Shown here one piece after another: positions 40,163 through 49,585 of a DNA stretch of 64,000 bases. Each line of letters starts with the position of its first letter. The first letter of the stretch is position 1. The stretch is from Candidatus Altimarinota bacterium. Lineage in GTDB: Bacteria; Patescibacteriota; Gracilibacteria; UBA4473. The translations under genes and the position numbers were made by a program. The stretch covers positions 1 through 64,000 of the forward strand of contig JAHDHX010000005.1 of the NCBI GenBank assembly GCA_020631075.1, given 5' to 3'. The notes beneath the pieces were generated by a model, which saw only the letters and a program-made list of their open reading frames with translations, did no database searches and was not told the origin of the DNA.

Positions 40163-41373
40163 TGCTCTCACCCTGCCCCCCGTCACACTTTCTTCGCCGC
40201 ATCGCTCACGCGCTTGGGGGCCTGTGCGGGCTTTTCCTAGTGGCCACCGCCACCGCGCAGGTGCTCCCCTCCGACACGTCCGACCTCTACCCCCACGACT
40301 ACACCGACAGCGAGCTCGGCCAAGAAACAGACGACTTCTTCCAGCTGCCCGACTTCACCGTCTCGCGCTCGGGCACACCCCGCATCCCGCAGGGCGACCA
40401 AGCTCTCGCCGACGCCTTCACCGCCCTGATGCAAGACAAAGGCTACCAAGACGACCAAACCATCTACGCCATCTACCAAGCCTACGACCTCGACGGCAGC
40501 CAGAGCCTCAGCATCACCGAGAAACGCGCCATCCTCACCACCGAATACGCCGCCCTGCGCGACCTCACAGGCGACAAAGGTTCTTTCCAGATCCGCTACA
40601 TCCTCGAAAAACTCTTTTCCATTATCAAGTGGGCCATGATCCCCGTCGTGCTCATCTTTGTGGCGGTCGCAGGGCTGGAGCTCTTCTTCAACACCTCCGA
40701 CGAAGAACTCTACGGCAAAAAAATCCGCCAGCTCCTCGGCATCGGTGAAGGCTTTTTCATCTTCGCCGTGGCCGTCATTTTGGTTGACACCATTGCCTTC
40801 GGGCAACGGGGCGAAATCCTCCGCCCCTACCTCGGCGGGGCCGCCTCCACTGACTGGTTCGGGCAAAACCTCACCATCCAGACCCTCGCCGCCTTTAATC
40901 TCCTCTCAACCCTCGTCATCATTGTCGCCGTCCTGATGTTGATCATCGCCGCCATCCAGCTCATGCTCCGCGGTGAGGACGAAGCTAGCCGCGGCAAACT
41001 CGTCAGCCGCATCACCGCGTCGGTCGTCGGCATCGTCACGGTTTCGCTCACCCAGTCCCTCGCCTGGGCTCTGTCCAGCCGCGGGTTCAATGCGCAAGAC
41101 AACACCGGCACCGGCCAGCTCATCCGCTCATTCGGCGACGCCGAAACCTTCCGCCTCCTGCAAATCCTCTCTGGCTGGACCAATTTCATCCTTGGTTTTA
41201 TGGGCGTGCTCGCCGTCATCTCGCTCATCTACGGCGGTTTCCGCCTCATCGCCTTCTTCGGGGACGAAACCGCCACCACCGAAGCCAAAAACATCGTCAT
41301 CTCCGCCGTCATCGCCCTCATGTTGGTGCTATCTGCTTACACCATCGTCAACTACTTTGCCTTAGCTGTATAA
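40162..41373 (+). CDS. paralogous membrane protein with an EF-hand-like motif and VirB2/TrbC-like C-terminus
   Basis: YDLDGSQSLSITE; C-terminal TEAKNIVISAVIALMLVLSAYTIVNYFALAV parallels the upstream gene. Confidence 0.6.
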   Translation: MLSPCPPSHFLRRIAHALGGLCGLFLVATATAQVLPSDTSDLYPHDYTDSELGQETDDFFQLPDFTVSRSGTPRIPQGDQALADAFTALMQDKGYQDDQTIYAIYQAYDLDGSQSLSITEKRAILTTEYAALRDLTGDKGSFQIRYILEKLFSIIKWAMIPVVLIFVAVAGLELFFNTSDEELYGKKIRQLLGIGEGFFIFAVAVILVDTIAFGQRGEILRPYLGGAASTDWFGQNLTIQTLAAFNLLSTLVIIVAVLMLIIAAIQLMLRGEDEASRGKLVSRITASVVGIVTVSLTQSLAWALSSRGFNAQDNTGTGQLIRSFGDAETFRLLQILSGWTNFILGFMGVLAVISLIYGGFRLIAFFGDETATTEAKNIVISAVIALMLVLSAYTIVNYFALAV

Positions 41374-41393
41374 ATGTGTATTAAATAGTCTTG

Positions 41394-41822
41394 ATGAACC
41401 TTGATGAAAACAACCTTCCAGACAATGAAGAAAACCAAGAAGCCGTAGAGCTCAATAAACTAGAGTCTCGTATTTACGAGGAACTTCTCCACTTTCATAA
41501 ATGGCGAAGTCCTTTGGAAATTTCACGAGAATATAGAGATAAATTCAATCGACCGCTTCCATTTATGAAAGTGTACACCGTAATGGATAGACTTGAAAAA
41601 GACAGTCTCGTTGACAGGATGAATTATAAAGGCGTAGACCATGAAGACCTTTCACCAATAGAAAATCCTTATCTTTTTCAAGAAAGTAATCTTGATAGAG
41701 CGCGAGTTTTCTACAAAAAAAGTGAAAACGGCCCTCCAGTAAAAAAGAAAGCAGGTCTCAGAGAAATTGTTTCTAAAATTTTGAACCAAATTCAAAATAA
41801 TTTAGACCCAGAAATAGCGTAG
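41394..41822 (+). CDS. putative winged-helix (PadR-like) protein, AT-rich
   Basis: IYEELLHFHKWRSPLEISREYRDKFNRPLPFMKVYTVMDRLEKDSLVDR. Confidence 0.5.
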   Translation: MNLDENNLPDNEENQEAVELNKLESRIYEELLHFHKWRSPLEISREYRDKFNRPLPFMKVYTVMDRLEKDSLVDRMNYKGVDHEDLSPIENPYLFQESNLDRARVFYKKSENGPPVKKKAGLREIVSKILNQIQNNLDPEIA

Positions 41823-42234
41823 GAAGTTTGTTGGAATAATACTGCAATAAATCGCCACTCCGCACTCTCCTCCTCTATTTTTCGCAGATTTCAAAGAGCA
41901 CCCATCGCCCTACCCCATCATCCACCTTTTCCCCAAACTGATTTTCACTTTCTCGTCCATGCAGACCGTAATCCTACTTTTCTATACCCAATTTTTTTCC
42001 AACCCCTGCATTTTTTCCTGACACCACACATTTCCCCATCCCCCAGCGGCATCTCCCCACTCCCCACCCCACATTCCCCCAAAACTGTCCCACAGTGGTT
42101 CGCTGCGCGAGTCCACCAAGCCATCCTCCACCATCCAGAAAAACACTCTCCACCCAGCACAAAAGCGAATGCGAAAGGGTGCGCAGATGGAGCGAAGCGG
42201 AATCAAGCCCCCTGCAGCATTCAAGATGTCTGAA

Positions 42235-42357
42235 CATCCGAGCGAGTCGCTCTGTGTGTGATAATTTCAGACTCGTGAGGAAAGGTGAGTGATGAGGGAG
42301 CAGCGCGCCGTTTGGGCGACCAAGCCCAAACCAGCCGCAGCGGACTCATCCAACGAA
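42235..42357 (+). repeat. repeated structured element, copy B (possible ncRNA; transcribed strand unknown)
   Basis: similar to 37623-37742; GCGAGT...ACTCGT and GTTTGGGC-gaccaa-GCCCAAAC hairpins. Confidence 0.65.
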
Positions 42358-42626
42358 CCACGGTTCGCTGTCACTCGACTTCTCCCCCCACGCAAAAGTC
42401 CACCGACTCACTCGATTTCCGCCCCTTTTTCTGTGTTTTTCCCACCACAAAATCCCCCCACTTGCTCGACACCATCCCCCAGCTGTGCTATCACTCAGAG
42501 CGTTATTTGCTCCCCGCGGGAGCCGCTCTGCCCCACGGGGCCACACGGGCAACTGGGGCACGGTGCCATTCGGCAGCACCCCAGCACCTCCCTCCACAGA
42601 GCCCTCCGCGCCACCTCCCCCTCCCC

Positions 42627-43679
42627 ATGTCTGTGTACCGTCGTTTCACCGACGCCTTGCTCCAGTGGTACTCCCAGCACCAGCGTGACCTCCCCTGGCG
42701 CCACACCCGCGACCCCTACGCCATCTGGGTGTCCGAGATCATGCTGCAGCAGACACAAGTCTCCCGCGTGGCCGCTTCCTATTACCCCAATTTTCTCGAA
42801 AAGTTCCCCACTGTCCAGTCACTGGCAGCTGCCAGCTGGGACACCGTCTACCCCTACTGGAAGGGCTTGGGATACTACCAGCGTGGCAAAAACCTCCTCA
42901 AAGCCGCTAAAATGGTCTGTGACCAGTTCGACGGCCAGGTTCCGCTTGAGCGAGACCTCCTTCGTCTGCTCCCAGGCATCGGCGACTACACCTCCGCCGC
43001 CATCATCTCTTTCGCCACCGACGCCCGCCTCCCCGCCATAGACACGAATATCTCCCGCCTCATCAGGGGCCTCTGGCCACGACGCTCCGTCTCCAAGGTC
43101 GCATACGGACTCATCAGGCAGGCCCGCTCTGGCCGCGACTGGAATTCCGCCATGATGGACCTCGCTACCCACCTCCGCACCCACCGCAGCGTGGAGGGAG
43201 GCTTGGCCGAGTTCTTCCCCCCCAAGGTAGTACAAAGGATCTACCCCCCCCGCCCCAAACCCAAGCCCAAACCCAAACGGAAGTACACGCGCAAGATCGA
43301 GGTCGGCGTGGCCTGCATTTATGAGCACGGTCGCTACCTCATCCAGACCCGACCCGAAGGCAAAACCTTCACAGGTCGGTGGGAGTTCCCAGGCGGCAAA
43401 CGCGAAAAAGGCGAAGATTTCCGCGCCTGCGTCAAACGCGAGATCATGGAAGAAATCGGCGTGGAGGTCTCTGTCCGCCCCCATTTCTACGAAGAGATCT
43501 GTCACTTTGGCGCCACCCAGCTCGTCTTGCGATTCCACCGGTGCCAGATCCAAGCCGGCACCCCCCAGCCGCTCGAGGGCCAAGAGCTTGACTGGGTTCC
43601 CCCCAGCCAGTTCGGCAGCGTCCACTTCCTCGACACCAACCGCAACGCGCTCGCCCGCCTCCAGCAAATGCGCGTTTGA
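42627..43679 (+). CDS. mutY: A/G-specific adenine glycosylase fused to a Nudix hydrolase
   Basis: WVSEIMLQQTQVSRV; LLPGIGDYTSAAI; PAIDTNISRLI; Nudix box GGKREKGEDFRACVKREIMEEIGVEV; no FeS cysteines. Confidence 0.92.
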   Translation: MSVYRRFTDALLQWYSQHQRDLPWRHTRDPYAIWVSEIMLQQTQVSRVAASYYPNFLEKFPTVQSLAAASWDTVYPYWKGLGYYQRGKNLLKAAKMVCDQFDGQVPLERDLLRLLPGIGDYTSAAIISFATDARLPAIDTNISRLIRGLWPRRSVSKVAYGLIRQARSGRDWNSAMMDLATHLRTHRSVEGGLAEFFPPKVVQRIYPPRPKPKPKPKRKYTRKIEVGVACIYEHGRYLIQTRPEGKTFTGRWEFPGGKREKGEDFRACVKREIMEEIGVEVSVRPHFYEEICHFGATQLVLRFHRCQIQAGTPQPLEGQELDWVPPSQFGSVHFLDTNRNALARLQQMRV

Positions 43680-43700
43680 CAGCTCACCGCCCCGCGCCCC

Positions 43701-44117
43701 CTACAGCGAAGCCTTAATCGCCGCCAACGCAGCGTCATCTTCCGCTTCTTCGGTGGCCTCTTCCGCGTGCGACAGGGCCGTCATCTCGTCTTTATACTCC
43801 GCCACTATCTCCCCCATCCGCCACTGGGCGTGGGCGACCGCGTGCCCGGCTATCGACCGCGCAGGGTCATGCTCCTGCACGTCCAGCCACTCACTCACCT
43901 GGGCCAGCTCCGCCGCCGCCGCTTGGGCCCCCCGCTCGGCATAGTGCCCCGCTTCCGCGATCAGCTCCCCCAGCATCGCCTGCGCACGGTCAGACCCGAT
44001 ACCCTCCGTGCGCATCACGCGCAGCGTGGCCAGCTTTCGCTCCTCACTGACGGTCGGTTGCGCCATCACCCATTGCAGGGTCTCGCGCAGGCTCGGTTGT
44101 GTGGTCATGTCCATCAT
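43701..44117 (-). CDS. hypothetical protein
   Basis: 138-aa ORF between mutY and a large orphan gene. Confidence 0.6.
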   Translation of the reverse strand: MMDMTTQPSLRETLQWVMAQPTVSEERKLATLRVMRTEGIGSDRAQAMLGELIAEAGHYAERGAQAAAAELAQVSEWLDVQEHDPARSIAGHAVAHAQWRMGEIVAEYKDEMTALSHAEEATEEAEDDAALAAIKASL

Positions 44118-44130
44118 CTTTGGATGTTAT

Positions 44131-46755
44131 TTATAAATCAAACGCCACCTTCTTCGGCTCCACCAGCTTCGCCACCGTCCCCGCTGCTACGCTTTCGGGC
44201 TCGTCTTTGTTTTTCAGTCGGTGCCCCCGCAGCTTCCCGAGCCCAGCATCAAAAGTCACCCGCTCCGCCACGCCATTTTTATCGAGGAGGATTAACTGCT
44301 CATTTTCCACCTTTTTGTATATGGTAAACACCTCCCCATCGATCTTTATCTGCGCAAACTCTGGCAGCTTCATCACCGCGTTTTTCAGCGTGTTTATGAC
44401 ATTTTTCTTGATTTCATCCTGCTGCTCCCTTTTTTGTGTGTCGAGCGTTTGGCTGACCTTGTTGGCGTGGTCTAGCACTTTCCAGTTATTACTTTTCGGC
44501 TTTCCCCATTGTAAGTAATCTACATCATCGACATTCATGAGCAGATAACGATCTTTGAGGGTATTAAGACACTCAGGAAAACTACTTATTCGGGCAGCTT
44601 TTTCTATTTTTGCCGTTAATTTATTATCTTTTTTTGTATAGGAATCTTTATTTTTGTTGCTCTTATCATCAAGGTAATTCTTTTCTAGTTCCCGTACAAT
44701 GTCATGATCAGCCTTAAGGGGCATTATCGCACTCAGATAATTTTCTAGATTCGTCAGTTTTATGCGTATGTTTTTAAGCGGCTCTTTCCATTCATCGACA
44801 GCTTTATTATCGGCCGCTAGTTTTGATGAAATTTTCGTTATCTTACTTTCAATTCTAACAATTGAGTCTTTGTGTGTAGAGATAGTCTTTTGTAAATCCT
44901 CTGCCACACATGAGCTTCCAGATACAGACGAATCTTCAAGGAGTTTATTTTTATCTCGTAGTGCGACTTGATGCAGACGAAGTGTTTCTTTGCTCTTTCC
45001 ATATTCCGTCTTGAATTCCTCTTGAATGTCCTCCACCGCAGGGCTCAATTTTATCTCTTTTTCTGCCTCCCCAAGGATGCCCTCTAAGTACCCCAGCATC
45101 CCTTCGGCCAGCCCTTCACCGAGTGAAGCAAGTTTATTTTCTATACTGCCTCCTCGCCCATTTGTGAGGTAGTTTACCACTAACCCTAGCCCTACTTCTG
45201 GTGGCCATTTTGTATCACCAATATTTTCATGCAGGTCTTTCGCCATTATTCCCCCATAATCCTCTCGCCACAGCACATCCCCCCATGTTTCAGCACCACC
45301 GTTGGTCACTTGTGTGTGAATTTTTTTCCATAATTCCGCAGGATTTACCGTTTTGTTTGGAGTCGTGTTTTGCCTCAACGTTTCCGCTACTGCATATATT
45401 CTATTTTCTTTTTTTGACACACCCGCAACGCTATATTCAAAATCACCGTGTAGGCCATACATCACTCGCTTGGCAAAGGTATGTTGCTTTGCCTGCAACT
45501 CCCCCGCCTTCTCCATCTCCGCATGACTGTCTTGTATCGCCTCACGCCCCTCCCGCTGGTCATAGCCCAGTTTTTTTAGGATTTTTATCAAATCTTTGTC
45601 ATCAGCCCCCGCTATTACCCCTATCACATGGGCATATTTTTCAGATTCTTTGTCCATTTTTTCGTGCAGAAACGGTCGCTTCACCGTGCGCCCCCGCACC
45701 TTTTTCTTGTATGTTTCCGCAAAGATCGCCTTTCCCCCCGAATGTATCCGCTTATGAGCTAATTCCACAAACAGTTTTTTTTGCTCATCTGTCAGAGTCG
45801 CATACCGCTCTTGCACCATCGTTTGTCGCTTTTCCAGCGCCGCTTTTTGCTGTTGCAGCGGCCCCTCTATCTTCGCTATCAGGTCGTCTATCACCTTCAC
45901 CGTCGCGTTAGTTGACTGCACATATATGTCCTTTTCACTCGGTATTTCCGTATACCAATCCTCAGGAAACCACCGCCTATGTTCGGTCGTACTCGCTGAC
46001 AACATCCGCCGATTTTGCAGCTTACGCATCTGGCTCGGGGCCAGGTTCAGCGTGCTCGGCTTACGGTCTTTCCAGTTCACCAGCGAGTTGAGTGCCGCCC
46101 GTCCGCGTCCCCCCAGCAACCACACATACCGCTTGGCCGTGGTGGCCTTGGCTTGGGCCAGCTGGCTGTCGGCCTGCAGTCCACTTTTCATCTCCTTTAG
46201 GTACGCCACCAGCGTCTGCGCCCCGTCTATGTCCGCCAGCGCAATGTCTTCTTCTTTCGTCACCCCCTTCACCGCTTTGATGGCCGCCGCATACAGCTTG
46301 TCATTTTTCAGGTCTCCTCGTTCTTTCGACTCTTCCAGCATGTCTGACACCAGCGTCCGCACCGCTTTTTCCAGTTGCCGTGGGCCCTTCTCACTCTGCT
46401 CTATATCATCAAAAAACCGCATCTTCACCGCTTCAAACATCCCCCGTGTCCGCCGCCAATTTTTCAAACTCCAAAACTTCTTCTCCCCCCCATACCGCTT
46501 CAGGACTAGGTTATCCATCCCCTGGCCATATACCCGCTCCGCAAAACGATCAATCGTCATCGTGGCCAACCTTTTTGCCTCGATTACTTCGTCTTCTGGC
46601 TTTGTTTCTGGGCCTTCGCCCTCTTTTTCACTTAAGCTTTCTTCGGCTTCAGCGCGCCCTCCACTGTCTACGTCAATGTTGTCTGTCAGCGCCAGCGCAG
46701 GCCACCGCCAGCGGTCTCCTTCGCCCGCTGCCACCCAGTGTTTGAGCAATTTCAT
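44131..46755 (-). CDS. large orphan protein, 874 aa, helical/coiled-coil-rich
   Basis: long intact ORF; AT-rich centre (approx. 44500-45060); TAAAAT-agtggg-ATG start. Confidence 0.75.
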   Translation of the reverse strand: MKLLKHWVAAGEGDRWRWPALALTDNIDVDSGGRAEAEESLSEKEGEGPETKPEDEVIEAKRLATMTIDRFAERVYGQGMDNLVLKRYGGEKKFWSLKNWRRTRGMFEAVKMRFFDDIEQSEKGPRQLEKAVRTLVSDMLEESKERGDLKNDKLYAAAIKAVKGVTKEEDIALADIDGAQTLVAYLKEMKSGLQADSQLAQAKATTAKRYVWLLGGRGRAALNSLVNWKDRKPSTLNLAPSQMRKLQNRRMLSASTTEHRRWFPEDWYTEIPSEKDIYVQSTNATVKVIDDLIAKIEGPLQQQKAALEKRQTMVQERYATLTDEQKKLFVELAHKRIHSGGKAIFAETYKKKVRGRTVKRPFLHEKMDKESEKYAHVIGVIAGADDKDLIKILKKLGYDQREGREAIQDSHAEMEKAGELQAKQHTFAKRVMYGLHGDFEYSVAGVSKKENRIYAVAETLRQNTTPNKTVNPAELWKKIHTQVTNGGAETWGDVLWREDYGGIMAKDLHENIGDTKWPPEVGLGLVVNYLTNGRGGSIENKLASLGEGLAEGMLGYLEGILGEAEKEIKLSPAVEDIQEEFKTEYGKSKETLRLHQVALRDKNKLLEDSSVSGSSCVAEDLQKTISTHKDSIVRIESKITKISSKLAADNKAVDEWKEPLKNIRIKLTNLENYLSAIMPLKADHDIVRELEKNYLDDKSNKNKDSYTKKDNKLTAKIEKAARISSFPECLNTLKDRYLLMNVDDVDYLQWGKPKSNNWKVLDHANKVSQTLDTQKREQQDEIKKNVINTLKNAVMKLPEFAQIKIDGEVFTIYKKVENEQLILLDKNGVAERVTFDAGLGKLRGHRLKNKDEPESVAAGTVAKLVEPKKVAFDL

Positions 46756-46782
46756 CCCACTATTTTACCTCATTTTTGGCTC

Positions 46783-47601
46783 TCACCACAAGCCCCATTT
46801 CCAAAAATATTGCCCCGCTGACCGCACATGCCACCAAAACGTCCGCTTGCGCACCGCGTCCCATATCCCCCGACCAGACAACCGCTCTCGCCCGTGGCGC
46901 GCCACTATCTGCGGGGCATACACACGGTCTATGCCTCGCTCCGCCGCCCGACGGCACAGGTCCGTGTCCTCCAAAAACAAGAAAAACCGCTCGTCAAACC
47001 CCCCCAGCTCGTCCCACACCGTCCGCCCCATCCCCCAGAAGCTCCCCTGCGTCCACGCCACCCGCGTTTCTTGCGTCGGCATGGCGGTCCGCCCCCGCCC
47101 CAGGCGCCGCCCCAGCAACCCCCAGGGCGTCGGCCAGCGACGGACAGTCTCCAGCACGTTTCCGTCACTGTCTTGCAGCTGTGGGCTCGTTATCTGCCGC
47201 TTGTGCCAGTGTTTCCCCAGCCCTGCAAATGTGCCCTCTAGCACCTCCGTGTCTGGGTTCAGCAGGCATAGGGCACTGCCCAGCGCGTGCCGCACCCCGA
47301 GGTTATTGGCCGCCCCAAACCCGACATTTTCCGCCAGCGGGATGATATGCACTGGCAGCCCGTCCGTCACCCGTCGCATTTCGGCCAGCGCCTCACCGCC
47401 AGAGTTATTATCCACGATCACCCACTCCCACGGTTCAGCGGGCGGATGTGCCCGCAGGCTGGCCGCCAGCCGCTCCAGCACCACCTGCGAGTGGTGCGTC
47501 ACCGTCACGCAGCTGAGCACCAGTTTCTTCACACCCTCGAGTGTACAAACTCTCCGCCCTCTGTCAGACTGTTTCTGATTTTCCTTTTTGCCCCGCTTCA
47601 T
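46783..47601 (-). CDS. family 2 glycosyltransferase
   Basis: WVIVDNNSGGEAL; NVGFGAANNLGVRHA; LLNPDTEV; FLFLEDTDLCRRAAERG. Confidence 0.88.
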   Translation of the reverse strand: MKRGKKENQKQSDRGRRVCTLEGVKKLVLSCVTVTHHSQVVLERLAASLRAHPPAEPWEWVIVDNNSGGEALAEMRRVTDGLPVHIIPLAENVGFGAANNLGVRHALGSALCLLNPDTEVLEGTFAGLGKHWHKRQITSPQLQDSDGNVLETVRRWPTPWGLLGRRLGRGRTAMPTQETRVAWTQGSFWGMGRTVWDELGGFDERFFLFLEDTDLCRRAAERGIDRVYAPQIVARHGRERLSGRGIWDAVRKRTFWWHVRSAGQYFWKWGLW

Positions 47602-48538
47602 GTTGGACCACGTTTTGGTTGTCTCAGGTTCCAGTCACCAGCCCTTCGCCCGCCAGATCGCCCAGTCACTCGGGACCACACTCAGTCCCATCACGCTCAA
47701 GACCTTCTCCTGCGGTGAGCTCTACGTCCGCTACGACGCCTCCTGCCGCGGCAAGGACGTCTTCATCGTCCAGACCTGCCGCACCGGCCAGATGAATGAT
47801 GACCTCACCGAGCTCCTGCTGATGATTGACGTCGCCCGCCAGTCATTTGCCAACAAAGTCCACGTCGTGCTGCCCTATTTCGCCTACGCCCGCCAAGACA
47901 AAATCCACGCCGCGCGTGAGGGCATCTCCGCCAAGCTCTTCGCCAAGCTCCTCGTCAGCGCTGGCGCAGACCACATCATCACCGTCCAGTTTCACTCTGA
48001 CCAGACACAAGGCTTCTTTGACTGCGTGGTTGACAATGTCAACCCACGGCGGATTTTCGCCGAGTACCTCCTGCAGAAATCCCTCCCCGACCCCGTGGTC
48101 GTTTCCCCCGACGCAGGCGGCGCCAAAGACGCGAAAAAGCTAGCCGACCTCATCGGCGCACCGTTTGTGATCATGCACAAGCAACGCCCAGACCACAATG
48201 TCGCCGAAGTGACGCACATCATCGGTGACGTCGCGGGCAAGACCGCCATCATCTACGACGACATGGTCGACACCGCAGGGTCGGTCAGCGGCGCACGCGC
48301 CATCCTCACCCAGCAAGGCGCCCAGCCAGACGTCTACCTCTGCACCACCCACGCGGTGTTTTCTGGCCCCGCGCGTGAGCGTCTCGCTGCCGCCCAGTTC
48401 GCCGAGATCATCACCACCGACACCCTCCCCGTAGACACCCCCCCAGCAGGCTTTTCCGTCTTGTCGATCGCCCCCCTCATGGCCGATGTCATCCGCAATA
48501 TTGCCCGCGGACAGTCCGTGTCGAGCCTGCACTTGTAA
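47600..48538 (+). CDS. prs: ribose-phosphate pyrophosphokinase
   Basis: LVVSGSSHQPFARQIA; PYFAYARQDKIHAAREGISAKLFAKLL; VVVSPDAGGAKDA; IYDDMVDTAGSV. Confidence 0.96.
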   Translation: MLDHVLVVSGSSHQPFARQIAQSLGTTLSPITLKTFSCGELYVRYDASCRGKDVFIVQTCRTGQMNDDLTELLLMIDVARQSFANKVHVVLPYFAYARQDKIHAAREGISAKLFAKLLVSAGADHIITVQFHSDQTQGFFDCVVDNVNPRRIFAEYLLQKSLPDPVVVSPDAGGAKDAKKLADLIGAPFVIMHKQRPDHNVAEVTHIIGDVAGKTAIIYDDMVDTAGSVSGARAILTQQGAQPDVYLCTTHAVFSGPARERLAAAQFAEIITTDTLPVDTPPAGFSVLSIAPLMADVIRNIARGQSVSSLHL

Positions 48539-48555
48539 GGATTTTTGTTGCAATT

Positions 48556-49515
48556 TCACCACACCCAATCCTCCGCCGTCACATCCTCCAGATATTTTTC
48601 CAGAGCCGCGGGCGGCTCCGCGGTGAATTCCACCCATGTGCCCGTGCTGGGCTCCACCACTCGCAAGCGCACACTGTGCAGCATAATCCGCTCAGCCACG
48701 GGCCCGCCATAGAGCGTGTCACCCAGCACAGGGTGCCCAATGCTCGACAGATGCACCCTGATCTGGTGCGTGCGCCCCGTGTGCAGCTTCACCAGCAGCA
48801 GCGACCAGCCGTCCGCTTGGGCGATGGTGCGAAATGACGTCTCGGCCGCTCGGGCGGCTGGGTGCTGGCTGACAGCCATCTGGGTGCGTTTCGTGGGGTG
48901 ACGGTCAATGGGCGCCTCTATGTGCCCGCTGGTAGGGGTACGCCCTGTCACCACCGCCAGATACAACTTTTCATAGTCCTTCCACCCCGCCTGCAGGGCC
49001 GCCAGCGTGCGTTGGTTCCGCGCGATGATCAGGCACCCCGTGGTGGTTTTGTCTAACCGATGGACGATCCCCACCCGCCAATTTTCACTCTTTTTTTCGT
49101 CCGTAAACCCCGCCGCGTGCGTCGCGCCATAGCGGTGCAGCACCGCATTGAGGATCGTCTGCGCACTGCCCTCACTGGCGCTGGGGTGCACCGACACCCC
49201 GAGGGGTTTATTGATCACCAGGTAGTCATCCGTCTCCGCCAGCACATCGAGCGTGGTCGCCCACGGGGCCAGCAGGTCACCCGCCGCGGGCAACGGCACA
49301 CAACGGGCGTGCCACACTTGCCCCGCTTTGGCTTTGGTGCGTGGGGGGGCGAGGGCCTCTGGGGTCTCTGCCTGCCAAAACTCCCCGTGCTTGCCCCACT
49401 GCGAACGACTGACCGCACTCTGGGCCGCCGCCAGTGCGTCGAGCCGCTGACCCTGCTCGGCGGGGGTGATCCGCAAGGTGATAGTTTCTGCTGGGCCAGC
49501 CATATCGTCAGACAT
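48556..49515 (-). CDS. RluA-family pseudouridine synthase
   Basis: DDYLVINKPLGVSVHPSA; VGIVHRLDKTTTGCLIIAR; HTGRTHQIRVHLSSIGHPVLGD. Confidence 0.94.
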   Translation of the reverse strand: MSDDMAGPAETITLRITPAEQGQRLDALAAAQSAVSRSQWGKHGEFWQAETPEALAPPRTKAKAGQVWHARCVPLPAAGDLLAPWATTLDVLAETDDYLVINKPLGVSVHPSASEGSAQTILNAVLHRYGATHAAGFTDEKKSENWRVGIVHRLDKTTTGCLIIARNQRTLAALQAGWKDYEKLYLAVVTGRTPTSGHIEAPIDRHPTKRTQMAVSQHPAARAAETSFRTIAQADGWSLLLVKLHTGRTHQIRVHLSSIGHPVLGDTLYGGPVAERIMLHSVRLRVVEPSTGTWVEFTAEPPAALEKYLEDVTAEDWVW

Positions 49516-49585
49516 CTGTGAGAGTGAGCAAATTCACCCCCCATCATGCCACGTCTGCTGGGCCCCGACAAGGTCAGCCCGCTTG

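Noticed and set aside
45926-47578. 550-aa + strand ORF
   Set aside because: Runs antisense through two better-supported minus-strand genes; Ser/Pro/Arg-rich composition.
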